DNA from: Acetoanaerobium noterae
GTDB taxonomy: Bacteria > Bacillota > Clostridia > Peptostreptococcales > Filifactoraceae
Length of the DNA stretch: 64,000 nucleotides
Direction of reading: 5' to 3'
NCBI RefSeq assembly: GCF_900168025.1
Contig: NZ_FUYN01000001.1
Span: 248,001 to 312,000, forward strand
Shown here: positions 28,176-37,118 of the stretch, one piece after another
Numbering within the stretch: the first letter of the stretch is position 1
Layout: every line of letters begins with the position of its first letter
The notes under the pieces: model-generated
What the model was told of the DNA's origin: nothing
Databases searched by the model: none
What the model saw: only the letters and a program-made list of their open reading frames with translations
Translations under genes and position numbers: made by a program

Positions 28176-28964
28176 CTAATTAAATCCAATAATTATTGAT
28201 TTTATTACCATATCCCATCCATCCACTAAAACAAACAGTAAAATTTTAAAAGGAAGCGATATCATCATTGGTGGAAGCATCATCATACCCATTGACATAA
28301 GTGTACTTGCTACAACCATATCTATAACAATAAAAGGTATGAATAATAAAAATCCAACTTGAAAACCAGTCTTTAGTTCACTAATTATAAAAGCAGGAAT
28401 GATTACCGTGTTTGGAATATTTTCTAGAACAATATCTTCACTATTTATCAGGTCTTCATTTTTAGATAAATCCATAAATAGTTTAATATCCTTTTCCCTA
28501 GTTTGCTTCATCATGAACTCTCTAAGTGGAACCATTGCCGTCTCAAATGCTTCTTCTTGAGTTATTTCATTATCAAAATAAGGTCTTAGAGCCTCTGAAT
28601 ACACTGTATTCCCAACAGGCGCCATAATAAAAAATGTTAAAAAAAGCGAAAGCCCTACTATTACTTGAGAAGGTATCGCCTGCTGTACTCCCATAGCATT
28701 TTTTAAAAACGACAAAATCACTATTACTCTTGTAAAAGAAGTCATCATAATTAAAATACTAGGAAGTAATGTTAGCACTGTAAAAAGCATTAACATTTCA
28801 ATTGAATTACTCAAATCTCTTGGATTTTCCGATCCATTTATTTGTAGAGAGATATCAGGAATATTGCTCGTTAGATTTTCCGAGTATCCAATATCAAGAC
28901 TAAAAATAAAAAAAACAAAAAAAATCCCTATGTATAAAAAAAGTTTTTTCGATTTAATTGCCAT
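28176..28964 (-). CDS. fliP: Flagellar export apparatus protein FliP
   Basis: Main channel-forming subunit of the flagellar type III export gate. The 262 residues begin with a likely cleavable signal peptide (hydrophobic stretch about 9-24), then show the signature PSILIMMTSFTRVIVILSFL and AIPSQVIVGLSLFLTFFIM. The C-terminal membrane pair contains LKTGFQVGFLLFIPFIVIDM and MMLPPMMISLPFKI. The start overlaps the end of fliO by 11 nt. Complete and typical. Confidence 0.96.
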   Translation of the reverse strand: MAIKSKKLFLYIGIFFVFFIFSLDIGYSENLTSNIPDISLQINGSENPRDLSNSIEMLMLFTVLTLLPSILIMMTSFTRVIVILSFLKNAMGVQQAIPSQVIVGLSLFLTFFIMAPVGNTVYSEALRPYFDNEITQEEAFETAMVPLREFMMKQTREKDIKLFMDLSKNEDLINSEDIVLENIPNTVIIPAFIISELKTGFQVGFLLFIPFIVIDMVVASTLMSMGMMMLPPMMISLPFKILLFVLVDGWDMVIKSIIIGFN

Positions 28965-29235
28965 AATTATCCATTTCCTCTGATTTTATCTTATCAATAA
29001 TCTCGATATTCTGTGGAGTAGTAGCTATTATATATTCATTATCTCTATACTTTATAAGGAAAACAGCTTTATCTCTGGCTAGAGGAACCTGCTCAATAAC
29101 TTTAATTTGCTTTTCATTATTTATAAATTGGTTCCTCTTTGCCCAATAAACCGTAGCGTACTTTGCTCCAAATAAAATCGCAATGAAAATGCCTAAAGAA
29201 ACTATTATCCTTAGTATCTCCAAAAACAAGTCCAT
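28954..29235 (-). CDS. fliO: Flagellar assembly protein FliO (FliZ)
   Basis: A 93-residue single-pass membrane protein that in other bacteria helps FliP assemble. It has an N-terminal membrane helix (about 5-28) and a cytoplasmic domain with KQIKVIEQVPLARDKAVFLI and a YIIATTPQNIEII end, the FliO pattern. The family is poorly conserved; position between cheY and fliP makes the call firm. Its ATG overlaps the cheY stop (TAATG). Confidence 0.88.
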   Translation of the reverse strand: MDLFLEILRIIVSLGIFIAILFGAKYATVYWAKRNQFINNEKQIKVIEQVPLARDKAVFLIKYRDNEYIIATTPQNIEIIDKIKSEEMDNYGN

Positions 29236-29597
29236 TATCCTATAACTTTTCTAACAGCTTCTATGATTCTATCAGCTTGAAATGGCTTTACAATAAAATC
29301 TTTTGCTCCTGATTGAATCGCCTCTATAACCATTGACTGTTGTCCCATTGCCGAACACATGATTACAGCAGCAGATGGATTTATTTTCTTAATTTCTTTA
29401 ACTGCCTCTATCCCATCCATTTCTGGCATAGTTATATCCATAATTACTAAATCAGGGTTTAATTCCTTATATTTTTCTACAGCCTTTAAACCATTTTCAG
29501 CTTCTCCTAGTACTTCATATCCATTTTTAACTAAGATATCCTTTAACATCATTCTCATAAATGCTGCATCATCAACTAATAATATTCCTTTTGCCAC
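29235..29597 (-). CDS. cheY: Chemotaxis response regulator CheY
   Basis: Single-domain receiver (120 residues) that carries the phosphoryl signal from CheA to the flagellar switch. It has the acidic pair in LVDDAAFMRMML, phospho-acceptor Asp in LVIMDITMPEMDGIE, a Ser in the switch position (CSAMGQQSM), and the conserved Lys in FIVKPFQ. The start codon is GTG after AAGGAGGAAT. Its position beside fliY, whose phosphatase acts on CheY-P in Bacillus, fits its role. Confidence 0.96.
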   Translation of the reverse strand: MAKGILLVDDAAFMRMMLKDILVKNGYEVLGEAENGLKAVEKYKELNPDLVIMDITMPEMDGIEAVKEIKKINPSAAVIMCSAMGQQSMVIEAIQSGAKDFIVKPFQADRIIEAVRKVIG

Positions 29598-29616
29598 GTT
29601 CTATTCCTCCTTAAAA

Positions 29617-30792
29617 TCATATACTTCTAAGTCTTTTTTCAGATTTTATAATATCTGTTATTCTAATTCCATAATTCTCATCAATTACTACTACTTCACC
29701 CTTAGCAATTTTCTTTCCATTTACCATTATATCAAGAGGTTCTCCTACAAGTCTATCTAATTCTAAAATGCTTCCAGGTGTAAATTGAAGAATATCATCA
29801 ATTGGTTTTGTTGTTCTTCCAAGTTCAACAGTTACTTTCAATAAAACATCTTTTATAAGATCAATGTTTTCTGGCATATCACCTGAACGTTTATGCGGAG
29901 CGTCAAAACTAGCGAATGCAGCTGGTTTTACTTTTACGTTCTTTTGTTTTGGTTGTGGCTTTTGAGGCTCATAATAACTATCATCATCTTCCTCATAATA
30001 ATACTCATCATCTTCAACTTCCTCTATATCCTCAGGGTAGTTGTCTTCTACTGAAGTTTCAACAGATTTAACCGTTGGCTGAGGCTTAATCTCTTCTTCT
30101 ACCTGTTCTTCTTCATCTGAAGCTCCATATAGCATTCTATTAACAAGCGCTCTCGCAAAATCTATAGGTAAAATTTGCATTATAGTGCTATCAATTAAAT
30201 CTCCTACTGTCATTCTAAAAGATATGCATATAATAGATTCATCGGCTGATAATAGCTCAGGATCTAATTGACTATCAGAGAAATTCACTTTAGAAACAAT
30301 AGGTGGTGTAATATCGATTTTTTTAGCGAGCATCTCAGATAAAGATGTTGAAGACGACCCTATCATTTGATTCATAGCTTCGCTTATTGCGCTAAGATGA
30401 ATTTCATTAAGTTCTTCAGGTATATCTGACTTGCCATCTCCACCTAGCATTAATGATGTAATTATTTTTACATCATCTTCTTTAAGAATCAGAAGATTCA
30501 TTCCTTCTATGCCTATTCTATAATTAACCTGAACTGCTATAAATGGTAGCGGATAGCTACTTGCAATAGTACCTATGGTAGTTTCCTCAACTCTTGGAGT
30601 TGTTATCTGAACTTTATGGCCCAAAAGAGTGAATAAAGTTGTGGCAGCAGTTCCCATGCTTATATTACCAATTTCCCCTATTGCATCTATTTCCATATCG
30701 TTTAGGCTTTCATTTTTTGGTTCATTACTTTGAGAGCTTGCACCACTCATCAGCGCATCAATTTCTTCTTGAGAAAGCATGTCATTCATCAT
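29617..30792 (-). CDS. fliY: Flagellar switch protein FliY (CheC-like phosphatase plus FliN domain)
   Basis: C-ring protein that both binds and dephosphorylates CheY-P. About 391 residues: an N-terminal CheY-binding peptide MLSQEEIDALMSG, a CheC-like domain with both phosphatase motifs (IGEIGNISMGTAATTL; ISEAMNQMIGSS), an acidic Tyr/Glu/Pro linker (YYYEEDDDSYYEPQ), and a C-terminal FliN (SpoA) domain with VTVELGRTTKPIDDIL. The start is uncertain: AAGGG in the end of fliM favours 30792, but 30780 gives the exact FliM/FliY-type N-terminus. It overlaps the end of fliM. Confidence 0.93.
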   Translation of the reverse strand: MMNDMLSQEEIDALMSGASSQSNEPKNESLNDMEIDAIGEIGNISMGTAATTLFTLLGHKVQITTPRVEETTIGTIASSYPLPFIAVQVNYRIGIEGMNLLILKEDDVKIITSLMLGGDGKSDIPEELNEIHLSAISEAMNQMIGSSSTSLSEMLAKKIDITPPIVSKVNFSDSQLDPELLSADESIICISFRMTVGDLIDSTIMQILPIDFARALVNRMLYGASDEEEQVEEEIKPQPTVKSVETSVEDNYPEDIEEVEDDEYYYEEDDDSYYEPQKPQPKQKNVKVKPAAFASFDAPHKRSGDMPENIDLIKDVLLKVTVELGRTTKPIDDILQFTPGSILELDRLVGEPLDIMVNGKKIAKGEVVVIDENYGIRITDIIKSEKRLRSI

Positions 30793-31780
30793 AGTCTTCA
30801 TCACCCTTTTCTACCACTTTTGTAATCTTAAATGCCATATTGTTTTTTAGTGTACCTGGTCTTCCTAGGTACTTGGTTTTTCCTTCAACATGTAGTTCTA
30901 AATCTTCATCAATCTTTCTTGAAAGCTTAATTACATCTCCTTCTTGAAGATATATAAATTCTTCAACCGTTATATATGTATCTCCTACGATTGCATTAAT
31001 ATCTATATTTGCCCTTTTTACTCTAGTTTCCAAATATCCCTTGTCTTCTTCATTAAGTTCCTTTTTTACAGTTGAAAACCAAAACTTTGTAGAAAGATTT
31101 GGAAGAATAGGTTCTAATACTATATGAGGCATACAAATATTCATGAGACCTTCTATCTCGCCAATATTTGCCCTTAGAGTTATAAGCGCTACCGTTTCAT
31201 TTGAAGATACAATCTGAGCAAATTGAGAATTCGTCTCAATTTTGTCAAGCTCTGGGTCAAGCTCAATCACATTTTCCCACGGTTCAATAAGTAGTCGCGA
31301 GACATTTGCCATTAACTTATTTAATATAGTAGTTTCAATTTCTGTAAATGGCCTACTCTCAGACTCATATTTTCCATTTCCACCTAGAATTCTATCTATC
31401 ATAGTGAAAGCTAGCCTATTTGACATTTCAAATATAATTTGGCCTGGCAAAGGCATGAAATCTATAACAGATATTAGTGCAGGGTTAGATATTGAATTAT
31501 TAAATTCATAATACGAAAGCTCTTCTACTGATATTACATCTATTTGAGTTATTGTTCTTAAGTATCCTGATAGATAAGTATTTAATATCCTAGAGAAGTT
31601 CTCATGAATCATGTGAAGAGTCTTTAGCTGATCCTTAGCTAACTTTTTAGGACTTTTAAAATCATATTTCTTAATTTTACTTTCTTTTGTCTCTTCCTTA
31701 ATATCGGAAGCGTCTATTTCACCTGAGCTAAGCGCCGACAGTAAGGAGTCTATTTCACTCTGGGATAATATATCAGCCAA
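30782..31780 (-). CDS. fliM: Flagellar motor switch protein FliM
   Basis: C-ring subunit that binds CheY-P and changes rotation. The 332 residues carry the N-terminal CheY-binding peptide ILSQSEIDSLLSAL, a middle CheC-like domain lacking catalytic residues, with IDRILGGNGKYESESRPFTE, and a C-terminal SpoA/FliN-like domain (VEEFIYLQEGDVIKL). The start codon is TTG, placed by GAGAGGTG upstream. It follows fliL by 15 nt, the standard order. Confidence 0.96.
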   Translation of the reverse strand: MADILSQSEIDSLLSALSSGEIDASDIKEETKESKIKKYDFKSPKKLAKDQLKTLHMIHENFSRILNTYLSGYLRTITQIDVISVEELSYYEFNNSISNPALISVIDFMPLPGQIIFEMSNRLAFTMIDRILGGNGKYESESRPFTEIETTILNKLMANVSRLLIEPWENVIELDPELDKIETNSQFAQIVSSNETVALITLRANIGEIEGLMNICMPHIVLEPILPNLSTKFWFSTVKKELNEEDKGYLETRVKRANIDINAIVGDTYITVEEFIYLQEGDVIKLSRKIDEDLELHVEGKTKYLGRPGTLKNNMAFKITKVVEKGDEDYDE

Positions 31781-31795
31781 ATGTCTTCACCTCTC

Positions 31796-32221
31796 TTACT
31801 GTATAATATAGTCCGTAAAATATACATTGCTAATGTCATCAGATCCGATTATCTCAGCAACTTTTTTAGAAATATCTTTCTTAATGTTTTCAATGCCATT
31901 TTCACTCATCATAGTTTTAACATCTTGAGAAATTAAGACTGATAGTATATGGTCTCTTATAGGTTCTACATTTTGCTCAATCAGTTTAGGAGTTTTCTTG
32001 TTTGTAGTTTCTATTACAATCTTGCCTTTAAAATATCTTCCAGAGCTTCCTATATTAGTTGAAAAATCACCCAAATCATATTTATAGGTATCTATTTTTT
32101 TAGGTGCGCTATCTGCAGAAGCAGGAGCCTTAAAAAATACCAAATACAAAGTTGTAGCAAAAACCAAAACTGACACCACAAATACAGCTATTGAAAAAAT
32201 TGCAAGTTTTTTATTGTCCAT
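31796..32221 (-). CDS. fliL: Flagellar basal body-associated protein FliL
   Basis: Single-pass membrane protein that rings the stator and supports motor torque. It has 141 residues: a membrane helix (about 8-30), a periplasm-facing linker, and the stomatin-like C-terminal domain with YKYDLGDFSTNIGSSGRYFK and the end VYFTDYIIQ. AGGAGGTG precedes the ATG. It follows motB by 21 nt. Confidence 0.92.
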   Translation of the reverse strand: MDNKKLAIFSIAVFVVSVLVFATTLYLVFFKAPASADSAPKKIDTYKYDLGDFSTNIGSSGRYFKGKIVIETTNKKTPKLIEQNVEPIRDHILSVLISQDVKTMMSENGIENIKKDISKKVAEIIGSDDISNVYFTDYIIQ

Positions 32222-32242
32222 ATGTTCACCTCCTAAGAGAAT

Positions 32243-32995
32243 TTATTGGTTTTTTGAGGAATCTTTATAATGGATAGTTTTTAAAATTAATATATCAACC
32301 CTTCTGTTTTTTGCTCTGTTTTCAGGGTTATCGTTTGGAGCTACAGGATGGTATTCACTATATCCAGATGCCGAAATCCTCTTAGGGTCCATGTTATTAT
32401 TTTCAACTAAAAATCTAACCACATTACTGGATCTTCCTACTGAAAGTTCCCAGTTTGAAGGATATCTTGGACTATTCATAGGTACATTGTCGGTATGTCC
32501 TTCTATGCTAATAAATTTATCCTCAAAGTCCTCGGCGTTGAGAAGCTGAGCAATATAACTCATTATTTCTAGTGATTCTGGTTTTAAGTCTGCACTTCCT
32601 GAGTCAAAAAGTATATTATCTTGAAATCTAAGCAATAGTCCAGCTTCTTCCTCTAATACTGTAACACTTTCAGAAAGCTGATTTTCATTTAAATACTCTT
32701 GGATAGTTTCTTCAAGTTTTTGAAAATTTTGCATTTCTAGAACTTCACTTGATGTATTTTCATCCATCAATCCACTGTCAAGCATAGGAGCATCTTGAAC
32801 TGTAGTTCCACCATCTAATACTCCTAATGCTCCACTAAAAGACTGAATTATAGCCTCAAATTTTTTAGCATCAATCGATGAAAAAGAAAACAACAGAACA
32901 AAGAAACAAAGAAGCAAAGTCATCATGTCTCCGTATGTAAGCATATATTCGGCTACTTTTTGCTTGCACTCCTCTGGCTTTTGTTTCTTAGCCAT
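32243..32995 (-). CDS. motB: Flagellar stator protein MotB
   Basis: Stator subunit anchoring MotA to peptidoglycan and carrying the ion-binding Asp. It has 250 residues: a single membrane helix with the key Asp in LTYGDMMTLLLCFFVLLFSF, a plug and linker, and an OmpA-like peptidoglycan-binding domain with ISIEGHTDNVPMNSPRYPSN and ENRAKNRRVDILIL. Whether protons or sodium drive it cannot be told from sequence by eye. Its ATG overlaps the motA stop. Confidence 0.95.
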   Translation of the reverse strand: MAKKQKPEECKQKVAEYMLTYGDMMTLLLCFFVLLFSFSSIDAKKFEAIIQSFSGALGVLDGGTTVQDAPMLDSGLMDENTSSEVLEMQNFQKLEETIQEYLNENQLSESVTVLEEEAGLLLRFQDNILFDSGSADLKPESLEIMSYIAQLLNAEDFEDKFISIEGHTDNVPMNSPRYPSNWELSVGRSSNVVRFLVENNNMDPKRISASGYSEYHPVAPNDNPENRAKNRRVDILILKTIHYKDSSKNQ

Positions 32996-33777
32996 TAATC
33001 TTCTCCTCCATTTCCAGTTCCTATCCCAGCTCTCATAGATGGCGGTAAAAATGCTTTAAGTTTTTCTTCTATTATTCTAGGATTCTCACCTGCTTGAATA
33101 GATAATAATCCCTCTACCATTATTTCTCTTTCAAGTATTTCTTCTCCACTTTTCACTTTAAGCTTATTAGCCATTGGAGAGAAAAATAAGTTTGCAAATA
33201 ATGAACCATATAAAGTCGTAATAAGTGCAACTGCCATAGAAGGACCTATAGTAGACGGATCATCCAAGCTACCGAGCATATTTATAAGTCCAATTAGTGT
33301 ACCTATCATACCAAAACCTGGTGCCGCCGTTGCCATTGATTCAAACAATCCTTGACCAGCTTTATGGCGCTGTTCAATAAAATCAAGCTCTGTCTCTAGT
33401 AAATTTCTAACGAGCTCAGGATCCGTTCCATCTACAACTAGCATAAGTCCTTTTTTTAGAAATTCATCATCCAAAGCTTCTGTAGCTTCTTCAAGAGATA
33501 ATAAACCTTCTTTTCTAGCTTTATTTGCTAATGTTATTATATCATTGATTATTTTACCTGGGTTAGAGTCTCTATTTGCAAATGTTTTTTGAGTCAATTT
33601 TATTATGTCTTTTACTTGAGGTATTGGAAATGCAACCAACGTCGCCGCTATAGTTCCACCCAAAACTATCATTATAGACGCTGCATCAAAAAAAGCTAGT
33701 AAACTACCTCCTAGTAAAATTGCTATTATTATTAATACCATCCCCGAAACTATACCTATAATAGTAGATAAATCCAA
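32995..33777 (-). CDS. motA: Flagellar stator protein MotA
   Basis: Ion-channel stator subunit with four membrane helices, 260 residues. Family stretches include SIMIVLGGTIAATLVAFPIP near the N-terminus, the long cytoplasmic loop, and AAPGFGMIGTLIGLINML with VALITTLYGSLFANLFF in the paired C-terminal helices. The start is TTG, set by GAGGTG upstream. The motA-motB pair lies inside the flagellar operon between flbD and fliL, as in other Clostridia, not elsewhere on the chromosome as in B. subtilis. Confidence 0.95.
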   Translation of the reverse strand: MDLSTIIGIVSGMVLIIIAILLGGSLLAFFDAASIMIVLGGTIAATLVAFPIPQVKDIIKLTQKTFANRDSNPGKIINDIITLANKARKEGLLSLEEATEALDDEFLKKGLMLVVDGTDPELVRNLLETELDFIEQRHKAGQGLFESMATAAPGFGMIGTLIGLINMLGSLDDPSTIGPSMAVALITTLYGSLFANLFFSPMANKLKVKSGEEILEREIMVEGLLSIQAGENPRIIEEKLKAFLPPSMRAGIGTGNGGED

Positions 33778-33780
33778 GGT

Positions 33781-33990
33781 CTACACCTCACTTTGAATGA
33801 CTTTAATTGCTGCATTTACTCTCGCACTATATTTTATTACCTTTTCGATAATTTCATCAACTGATTCTCTAACGACAAGCTTATGACCTGTCGTTAGAGA
33901 TATAACTGTATCTGGATTAGCTTCAACAGTCTCTATCAAGCTACTATTTAAAACATATTCTTCTCCATTTAGTCTAGATACTTTTATCAT
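33781..33990 (-). CDS. flbD: FlbD family small flagellar protein (SwrD-like)
   Basis: A 69-residue cytoplasmic protein of the FlbD/YlzI/SwrD family, which in B. subtilis boosts stator power. It shows the family's start IKVSRLNGEEYVLNSSLIE followed by VEANPDTVISLTTGHKLVV. Its position between flgE and motA is the family's normal place. GGAGGC precedes the ATG. Confidence 0.9.
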   Translation of the reverse strand: MIKVSRLNGEEYVLNSSLIETVEANPDTVISLTTGHKLVVRESVDEIIEKVIKYSARVNAAIKVIQSEV

Positions 33991-34001
33991 AAAAGCCTCC
34001 G

Positions 34002-35234
34002 TTAACGCTTAAGATTAACAAGTTCTTCAAGCATCTGATCTGTAGTTGAAATTATACGTGAGTTAGCTTGGAATCCTCTTTGAGTTACTATCATATTTGT
34101 AAATTCTTTACCTAAATCTACATTTGACATTTCTAATGCTCCAGGCTGAAGTCCACCATTGCCACCAGTTCCCGGCTTATTCACCTGAGGGTCTCCAGAG
34201 TTAGCAGAGCTTCTATAAAGGTTTCCACCCATTTTTACAAGTCCAGCTGGATTTGCAAAAATCGAAGTGGCTATTTGTCCAAGTATTTTAGTTCTACCAT
34301 TTGAAAATACTCCTTCGACTTCCCCTCTTTGTCCTATTGCATAAGATGTAAGAACTCCTACAGGCGAACCATTTTGAGATCTCATAAGTGCATTTGATTC
34401 AGTCCCGTATTGGGTCAACTCAGACATATCAATAGTAAACGTTAATGGTGTAGTTGCTCCATTCGTAAGCGCTAAACTTCCAGAAAGGCTCCCACCAGAT
34501 GTTAATTTACCATTAGTATCAAAAGTAATATTCACTGCAGTTCCAGCTGGTTGTGGAGGATCAGCAACAGTTGTTGGCGTTACACTCCAAGCATTAGGAC
34601 CTGTTTTTGTGAAAGCTAAACTAATTTTATGACTTGTTCCTAAGGAATCAATAACTGTTATTTCTGTTTGTCTTCCTAATGCAGTATCAGCAGTTCTAGA
34701 ATCTAAATTCCCTTCCATAGTAACGCTAGTTGTCGCAATTGGTGGTATGCTATCAGCAAGTGGAACCACTATTCCTCCAATCTCTGTTCCAACATTTCCA
34801 GAAGCATCTGTTTTATATCCTAATACTCTAAGTCCATCAGCATTCACAAGGTTTCCATCTTCATCGATATCAAAGTTTCCAGCTCTTGTATAGTACATTC
34901 CGTTGTCAGTACCATCTGCTGAAACCATAAAGAAACCTTCTCCATTTACCATAACATCAAGGCCTCTATCTGTTCTATCAGGCACTCCTGTTGTAAATAG
35001 AGTATCTACAGAAGATAAATCCATACCTAATCCTACTTGCTGAGGATTTGTTCCTCCCCTGCTAGTATCAGGGCCACTGGCGCCTCTAAGCATCTGGCTT
35101 AGAGAATCTTTAAAAGTTACTCTACTTGATTTAAAACCAATCGTATTAACATTTGCTATATTATTACCGATAACGTCCATTCTCAGCTGGTGGTTTCTAA
35201 GTGCCGATACCGCCGAGTTCATTGATCTCATCAT
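34002..35234 (-). CDS. flgE: Flagellar hook protein FlgE
   Basis: Exported subunit of the hook, 410 residues. The N-terminal rod/hook signature MNSAVSALRNHQLRMDVIGN includes the ANVNTIGFKSSR element just after; a variable beta-rich middle (about 90-330) and the matching C-terminal coiled-coil (MSNVDLGKEFTNMIVTQRGF) follow. There is no cleaved signal, as expected for type III export. AGGAGGAA precedes the ATG. It follows flgD. Confidence 0.96.
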   Translation of the reverse strand: MMRSMNSAVSALRNHQLRMDVIGNNIANVNTIGFKSSRVTFKDSLSQMLRGASGPDTSRGGTNPQQVGLGMDLSSVDTLFTTGVPDRTDRGLDVMVNGEGFFMVSADGTDNGMYYTRAGNFDIDEDGNLVNADGLRVLGYKTDASGNVGTEIGGIVVPLADSIPPIATTSVTMEGNLDSRTADTALGRQTEITVIDSLGTSHKISLAFTKTGPNAWSVTPTTVADPPQPAGTAVNITFDTNGKLTSGGSLSGSLALTNGATTPLTFTIDMSELTQYGTESNALMRSQNGSPVGVLTSYAIGQRGEVEGVFSNGRTKILGQIATSIFANPAGLVKMGGNLYRSSANSGDPQVNKPGTGGNGGLQPGALEMSNVDLGKEFTNMIVTQRGFQANSRIISTTDQMLEELVNLKR

Positions 35235-35271
35235 AAGCTGTTCCTCCTCATTATATCCTTTATATTGTTAA

Positions 35272-35658
35272 TTAATCATTTTCCTTTAGCTCTTTTATTG
35301 CTAGAGATAATTCTTCAATTTTTTTAACTAGTTCCTTATGCCCGTCAACATAGTTGTTATTAAACATTTTAATTGTGTCAAATAAAGCTTTTTGCGTTTC
35401 CTGCATAGTTTTATCTAGTCCTGCAAAACTTGTGTTTAAATTTTGCATTTGCTCTAATGATGAGAAACTTGCCATTTGACTCAGAAATTCCTTGTCATCA
35501 GTAGGATTAAGCGGATCTTGATGGCTAAGTTGGGTAGTTAGTAGTCTTAAGAATGCATCTTTTCCAAGTTCAGAATTTACTTGTCTAGCATAATTTTTTT
35601 CTGTGCCTGTGCTTGTTATTGGGGTAGGGTTCACTGTATTAGTAGTACTTGTACTCAT
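35272..35658 (-). CDS. flgD: Hook-capping protein FlgD (short form)
   Basis: Scaffold placed at the growing hook tip. At only 128 residues it contains just the conserved N-terminal region ([20 protein letters not shown], then [20 protein letters not shown]). It lacks the C-terminal Ig/Tudor domains of enterobacterial FlgD and ends in a Lys/Glu-rich helix. Such short forms occur in Firmicutes, and there is no sign of a frameshift. AGGAGGTTAAC precedes the ATG. It lies between fliK and flgE. Confidence 0.93.
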   Translation of the reverse strand: MSTSTTNTVNPTPITSTGTEKNYARQVNSELGKDAFLRLLTTQLSHQDPLNPTDDKEFLSQMASFSSLEQMQNLNTSFAGLDKTMQETQKALFDTIKMFNNNYVDGHKELVKKIEELSLAIKELKEND

Positions 35659-35667
35659 GTTAACCTC

Positions 35668-37101
35668 CTAAATTAACTCTGAAAATATATCCTCAAGGAC
35701 ATATGGGTTATCTAAATTATCTTTTTCTAATAGCTCAAATTCTGCAACACTTATTTGAGCCTTATTATATTTCTGAGCTTCCATTATGTTCCTGTGTTTG
35801 GAAAGCTCATCTTGATTTTGGTCTACTGTTACAGTTAGATTTTGAACTTGAATTCCTTGTTTTTCTAGTGAATTTTTAAGCTCTATCATATTATTTTCAA
35901 TCATTGTTTTTGCTTTATCATTTTCTGCGAAAAATGATGCATTCATCACTCCGTTTTCCGAGCTTATTTTAACTGTTAGTTTGCCGAGAGTCTCAGGCTG
36001 AAGTTTTATAGTCATTTCGTTTTTATTTTTATCTACAGTTAGTCTTATTTCATCAGCTATTTTTGATATCATTTGCATAAACTGATTATTTCTTACATCA
36101 ACCTTTTTTACTGAATTCATAAGCATAGTATTCGAGAAAATTTTCCCTCCAGTTAAATCAAAGCCTTCTATTTTATCTGTCTGCATAAAATCAAGGTTTT
36201 CACTTTGACTATCAGAAAAAACATTAGATGACATAGAGCTTTGTTGTGATACAACATTTGGTTGAACTTTTAATGCGTTAAGCTCAACATTTATATCAGT
36301 CAAATCACCAGTTGCCACTTCTTTTTTGGGTTCAGCTTTTATATTTGAATTAATGTTCTGAATTTGAGTTTTTTGTAGATTTATAAGCTTGTCTAAATTT
36401 ATGTCTTCACTGGCACCAACTGTTTCCAATAATGCAGTTAAGCTATTTTCTATACTTGTCAGTTGTTCCTTTGATAAATCAATTGTTTTAGCTAAAAAAT
36501 TTAAGTTGTCTTTAAGAAAATCAAGTGCAATTTTTGGATTTTCCTGTATCATAGCTTTAATCTCTTCTGGAAGCATTTTTATAGCCTCAGTAACTTTATC
36601 CAATTGCTCAGGATTTAGGTTTGTGTTCATTAAGCTTTGAATAAGCTCTGCTATCTTCTCTGGTATATCTACTGGATTTTGATTTGCCTGATCATTTATA
36701 GTCACTTCAGGTTCAATCAATCCCGAAGCTTCAGCCTCATTATTATTAGATTCTGCTAATGGTGAAACGCTACTGGTGTTTTCCGTCTCACTCATTTGCT
36801 TTTCATTTTGCTTATTATTGCTGATTGAATCGTTTTGAAGCTTATCCTTTGCTTCTTTTGGCTTAATAGGTGATTCTGGCTTCAAATCTTTTCTTTTTGA
36901 AGCTTGTAAGTTCTTATCAACATTTTGATTGTCTGAATATATATCTTTGGTAGATTTATTAGGTTTATTATTAGATTTACTATTACTTGAATTATTAATA
37001 GAAAATATATCTTTAAAAGCTGAGTCTCCCCACGAGCCTTTTGAAGTATCTGGCTTTGGTAGAATCATATTTATTAAAGACACAGTGTCAACTTTGTTCA
37101 T
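35668..37101 (-). CDS. fliK: Flagellar hook-length control protein FliK
   Basis: Exported molecular ruler that ends hook growth by triggering the FlhB switch. The 477 residues begin with a low-complexity, Asn/Ser/Lys-rich N-terminal half and a helical middle. The conserved C-terminal FliK domain (about 350-440) carries MTIKLQPETLGKLTVKISSE and KNSLEKQGIQVQNLTVTVDQ. The variable N-terminus and conserved C-terminus are the family norm. It follows a YlxF/MotE-like gene and precedes flgD. Confidence 0.93.
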   Translation of the reverse strand: MNKVDTVSLINMILPKPDTSKGSWGDSAFKDIFSINNSSNSKSNNKPNKSTKDIYSDNQNVDKNLQASKRKDLKPESPIKPKEAKDKLQNDSISNNKQNEKQMSETENTSSVSPLAESNNNEAEASGLIEPEVTINDQANQNPVDIPEKIAELIQSLMNTNLNPEQLDKVTEAIKMLPEEIKAMIQENPKIALDFLKDNLNFLAKTIDLSKEQLTSIENSLTALLETVGASEDINLDKLINLQKTQIQNINSNIKAEPKKEVATGDLTDINVELNALKVQPNVVSQQSSMSSNVFSDSQSENLDFMQTDKIEGFDLTGGKIFSNTMLMNSVKKVDVRNNQFMQMISKIADEIRLTVDKNKNEMTIKLQPETLGKLTVKISSENGVMNASFFAENDKAKTMIENNMIELKNSLEKQGIQVQNLTVTVDQNQDELSKHRNIMEAQKYNKAQISVAEFELLEKDNLDNPYVLEDIFSELI

Positions 37102-37118
37102 TCAATTGCCTCCTTTTA

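Noticed and set aside
35272-35658. Frameshift truncating flgD
   Set aside because: The frame ends cleanly in a helix before flgE, and no C-terminal FlgD domain was found in other frames of the 37-nt gap.
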